Shown here: positions 3,954 to 5,465 of the stretch, in pieces
Numbering within the stretch: position 1 is the first letter of the stretch
Layout of the letters: every line of letters starts with the position of its first letter
NCBI GenBank assembly: GCA_003647605.1
Contig: QMND01000051.1
Location: 1 to 5,465, forward strand
From: Candidatus Shapirobacteria bacterium
GTDB lineage: Bacteria; Patescibacteriota; Microgenomatia; UBA12405
Reading direction: 5' to 3'
Length of the DNA stretch: 5,465 nucleotides
Translations under genes and position numbers: made by a program
Notes under the pieces: model-generated
Databases searched by the model: none
Seen by the model: the letters and a program-made list of their open reading frames with translations, nothing else
Told to the model about the DNA's origin: nothing

Positions 3954-4058
3954 GTTTATAAATTTTCAAAACTTTGATGTCGCTTTGTGTAAATTTTTAA
4001 CTTCTTTGGGCGTAAAGAGTTAGAGCCACGCGAAGCTGTCTTTTTTTAGCAAAATCCG

Positions 4059-5228
4059 TCAAGGTGGTGAAATTTTATGGTTCGAAAGCTTGTAGTATGT
4101 GACCGGTCGCTTTCCCGTGTACTTGGGTTCTCGGACTATTTCCACGACGCCCTGCTCTATCAGCGTCTCCATGTGGAAGTCGAGGTCGCGTTTTGAGAGC
4201 CTCATCTGAAGTAGCAATTCCGAGCGCGCGATTTTTCTTCCTGGAGCCTGTTCTATGAGTTTCAGGATTTTCTTTTGCTTTCGTTCGAAGTCGCTGAAAG
4301 AAATTTCTTTTTGCCTCAGAATTTTCAATTGCTTTAGCAGAAAATTGACGTGGTCCACGGCTTCTTTCATTGATTCCTCGGAGATTTCCATGTTCTGTCC
4401 GAGCGACTTGTTGACCTCGATGAGCATCGCGAACTTGAATGTGTAGTTGTTCAGAAGCCTTTCCATGCTTGGGCGGATTTCCGGATCCGTCCTGTCTATC
4501 ATGGGCCTTGTCTCTTTGTAGAACTGCGTAAAAACATCACGCGCCTTGTTTGATATCTTCATTTCGCCCTGTGGCGCTGTGGTTATTGCCAAAAGAAGCT
4601 GGGCGAGTTGCTCTTCTACCTGTTCGCTCCGTGGATTTGGAAACGGATACTCGATTTCTTTGCTCCAAGCTGGGATTAGGATGAAACGTGCGATGAAACC
4701 ACTCCGGAATTCTACTTCTTCGATCTGTTGTAGAAACCAGTCCGTCGTTGAGGCCGTGATGATTGAGATGGCCGGATATTGAATCTCAAATTTGCTTGAG
4801 CTCAGCTCTCTGATATATCGCCTTGGGCTGTCGAAAAGGTCTGCCAAAAGCCCTTTTCCGCCCGTCATGTAGTTTTTGTTGAGCATGCCAAAAAAAGTCA
4901 AAAACTCTCCGTGAAATATCGCACCGTAAGGTCTCTTGGAGAGTGCCTGACACAAACTTTCCGTGGAAAACTCCTGTGGAAGTGCGATATCGTCGAAGGC
5001 TCTAAAAAGAATCGTCCTTGCGAGGTCGATGCTCGTCGTTTTTCTATAAGCGCTGCTTGGCCCGAGGAGGATGAGCCAGAGGTTTGGATATATCCTTCGC
5101 GGGCCGAATGTGACATAGACGTTGTTTTTTAAGCCAACCGCGATGCAAAAGAGCGAGCAGAAAGTCGAGTAGACAAAAGGAGCGTCGGAAACTTTCATTG
5201 CGTAATCTTTGTATTGCTCGATGAACAT
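4059..5228 (-). CDS. DUF3987-like P-loop ATPase/helicase with C-terminal winged helix, 389 residues
   Basis: I chose the ATG at 5228 because AAGGAGG lies 7 nt upstream; the frame continues 25 codons further but those are Arg/His-rich shadow of the neighbouring gene. An N-terminal helical part leads to YPNLWLILLGPSSAYRKTTS, a P-loop of the G-x5-RKTT kind (G56, R62, K63, T64). A Walker B-like GAIFHGEF ends in E108. Then come YPAISIITASTTDWF (151-165) as a sensor-like strand and SGFIARF with R181 as a candidate arginine finger. This order matches DUF3987-type helicase-like ATPases of phages and plasmids. Residues about 314-385 look like a winged helix (KKILKLIEQAPG, RSELLLQMRLSKRDLDFHM, QGVVEIV). 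No primase domain is present. It lies beside a repeat-rich region, so I infer a replication ATPase that may bind its own origin. The fold is likely, the role less certain. Confidence 0.7.
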   Translation of the reverse strand: MFIEQYKDYAMKVSDAPFVYSTFCSLFCIAVGLKNNVYVTFGPRRIYPNLWLILLGPSSAYRKTTSIDLARTILFRAFDDIALPQEFSTESLCQALSKRPYGAIFHGEFLTFFGMLNKNYMTGGKGLLADLFDSPRRYIRELSSSKFEIQYPAISIITASTTDWFLQQIEEVEFRSGFIARFILIPAWSKEIEYPFPNPRSEQVEEQLAQLLLAITTAPQGEMKISNKARDVFTQFYKETRPMIDRTDPEIRPSMERLLNNYTFKFAMLIEVNKSLGQNMEISEESMKEAVDHVNFLLKQLKILRQKEISFSDFERKQKKILKLIEQAPGRKIARSELLLQMRLSKRDLDFHMETLIEQGVVEIVREPKYTGKRPVTYYKLSNHKISPP

Positions 5229-5431
5229 TTCTCGCCTCCTTCCCGTTCCTTGTAGAAGACGGTGATTGTGATGTGCAGATCTTTGGCAAGTCCTACGGCG
5301 CACTCAGACTGGGCAACATGTGTGATTTCGATGTTTTGGTGTTTTTCGAGCCATTCTGAGATTTCCTTCTTTACCAAGTCGTGCCCGATGCTAGTAAAGA
5401 TTTTTGCTTTCAGCTTCTTTCTGCTACTCAT
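5195..5431 (-). CDS. Small alpha/beta protein, 78 residues, overlapping the ATPase gene
   Basis: I chose the ATG at 5431 because GGAGGT lies 7 nt upstream; a GTG three codons earlier would overlap that site. The product starts MSSRKKLKAKIF and has a strand-helix-strand-strand look: KIFTSIG, helix VKKEISEWLEKHQ, strand IEITHVAQSE, strand HITITVFYKE, then a polar tail. The arrangement recalls short proteins of the Cse60 type (a strand, a helix with a W/F-L core, and a closing I-x-I-x-Y strand), but similarity is only in outline. The tail encodes the ribosome binding site of the ATPase gene, and the two genes overlap by 34 nt, so the ATPase is probably translated from the same message. Function unknown. 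Confidence 0.65.
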   Translation of the reverse strand: MSSRKKLKAKIFTSIGHDLVKKEISEWLEKHQNIEITHVAQSECAVGLAKDLHITITVFYKEREGGEKCSSSNTKITQ

Positions 5432-5465
5432 CTTGCGCACCTCCGACGAAAACGCTCAGGAAGAT
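5424..5465 (-). CDS. C-terminal end of an upstream gene (frame uncertain)
   Basis: Leftward reading into the window gives two open frames that stop at the start of the 5195-5431 gene: one ends FVGGAQDE at TAG (5424-5426), the other ends RRRCAR at a TGA forming an ATGA junction (5428-5430). Either fits the overlap habit of this operon. Too little sequence is present to decide or assign a product. Confidence 0.3.
   Translation of the reverse strand: MFLSVFVGGAQDE

Larger units (their letters stand above)
3285..3977. repeat. Dispersed repeat family AATTTTCAAAACTT (iteron-like) with TGTAAATTT
   Basis: The 14-mer AATTTTCAAAACTT occurs exactly at 3285-3298 (+), 3961-3974 (+) and 3827-3840 (-). 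Shorter relatives are TCAAAACTTTGA at 3966-3977 (+) and its reverse complement at 3767-3778 (-), and GTTTTGAAAAC at 3808-3818 (-). A second word, TGTAAATTT, occurs at 3759-3767 (+), 3988-3996 (+), 3382-3390 (-) and 3505-3513 (-). The first of these directly adjoins a TCAAAGTTTTGA copy. Long exact matches in both orientations confined to one non-coding region argue for protein-binding sites, although AT-richness raises the chance background. Confidence 0.6.
3071..4058. other. Long AT-rich, largely non-coding region: candidate origin or control region
   Basis: About 990 bases separate the ATPase gene from the left operon. I find no well supported gene here. It contains dispersed TTTTCAAAACTT and TGTAAATTT elements, a duplicated AAAATTTACAT/ATTTTTCAC module, TCGCGA inverted repeats, a 12-bp palindrome GCAAAATTTTGC (3446-3457), tandem 11-bp repeats beside a candidate promoter, and T tracts of 9, 7 and 7 (3314-3322, 3330-3336, 3349-3355), two of them preceded by CCCTG. 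A terminator-like hairpin and a 42-nt dyad are also present. Iteron-like repeats plus AT-rich tracts beside a replication-type ATPase are typical of replication origins, but no DnaA boxes were identified. A purely transcriptional control region is the alternative. Confidence 0.5.

Noticed and set aside
3071..4058. CRISPR array
   Set aside because: Repeats are short (9-14 bp), in both orientations and irregularly spaced, with no constant repeat-spacer unit.
4020..4058. Terminator just after the ATPase stop, with the T7 run at 4041-4047
   Set aside because: The T run is on the plus strand; for leftward transcription it would be an A run, and the only nearby stem (AGC/GCT) is too weak.
4077..4196. 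Plus-strand 39-codon frame after GGTGGTGA
   Set aside because: Entirely antisense to the winged-helix coding region of the ATPase; the purine-rich stretch spells the last codons of that gene.
1..5465. tRNA or rRNA genes
   Set aside because: No cloverleaf-like arrangement, TTCGAATC-type T-arm with matching acceptor stem, or rRNA signature was seen; an isolated GCTCGAATCC at 151-160 lies in the wall-enzyme coding frame.

Overview
The window reads as a compact, almost entirely leftward (minus-strand) block of small genes from a phage, prophage or plasmid-like element of a bacterium. Support comes from many tiny genes with 1-16 nt overlaps and strong AGGAGG-type ribosome binding sites, a phage-style PD-(D/E)XK nuclease, a DUF3987-like ATPase, and a membrane-anchored 3D-domain protein that implies a peptidoglycan-containing host. 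The Lys/Glu-rich proteins would suit a thermophile, but this is only an impression; the host cannot be named from the sequence.

Right part (4059-5465): the end of an undetermined gene, a 78-residue small protein, and a 389-residue P-loop ATPase with a C-terminal winged helix. Middle (3071-4058): about 990 bases, AT-rich and largely non-coding. It is packed with dispersed TTTTCAAAACTT and TGTAAATTT elements, a duplicated module, three tandem 11-bp repeats next to a candidate promoter, TCGCGA inverted repeats, homopolymeric T tracts, a terminator-like hairpin and a 42-nt dyad. It looks like a replication origin and/or control region, with the ATPase as its natural partner. One weak ORF (3586-3927) lies inside it.

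Left part (1-3070): a probable single leftward operon. In transcription order it encodes a Cys-rich helical protein, a small membrane protein, a divergent PD-(D/E)XK nuclease, a protein with a dUTPase-like C-terminal pattern, a 27-residue microprotein, and two unrecognised small helical proteins. A long stem-loop then overlaps a stop codon, followed by an unrecognised Pro-rich protein and finally a membrane-anchored 3D-domain cell-wall protein cut by the window edge. The last two genes look more GC-rich than the rest, suggesting mosaic origin.

Working model (inference): ATPase plus repeat-rich region form a replication/control module; the leftward operon carries DNA-metabolism and accessory genes and ends in an envelope or lysis cassette.
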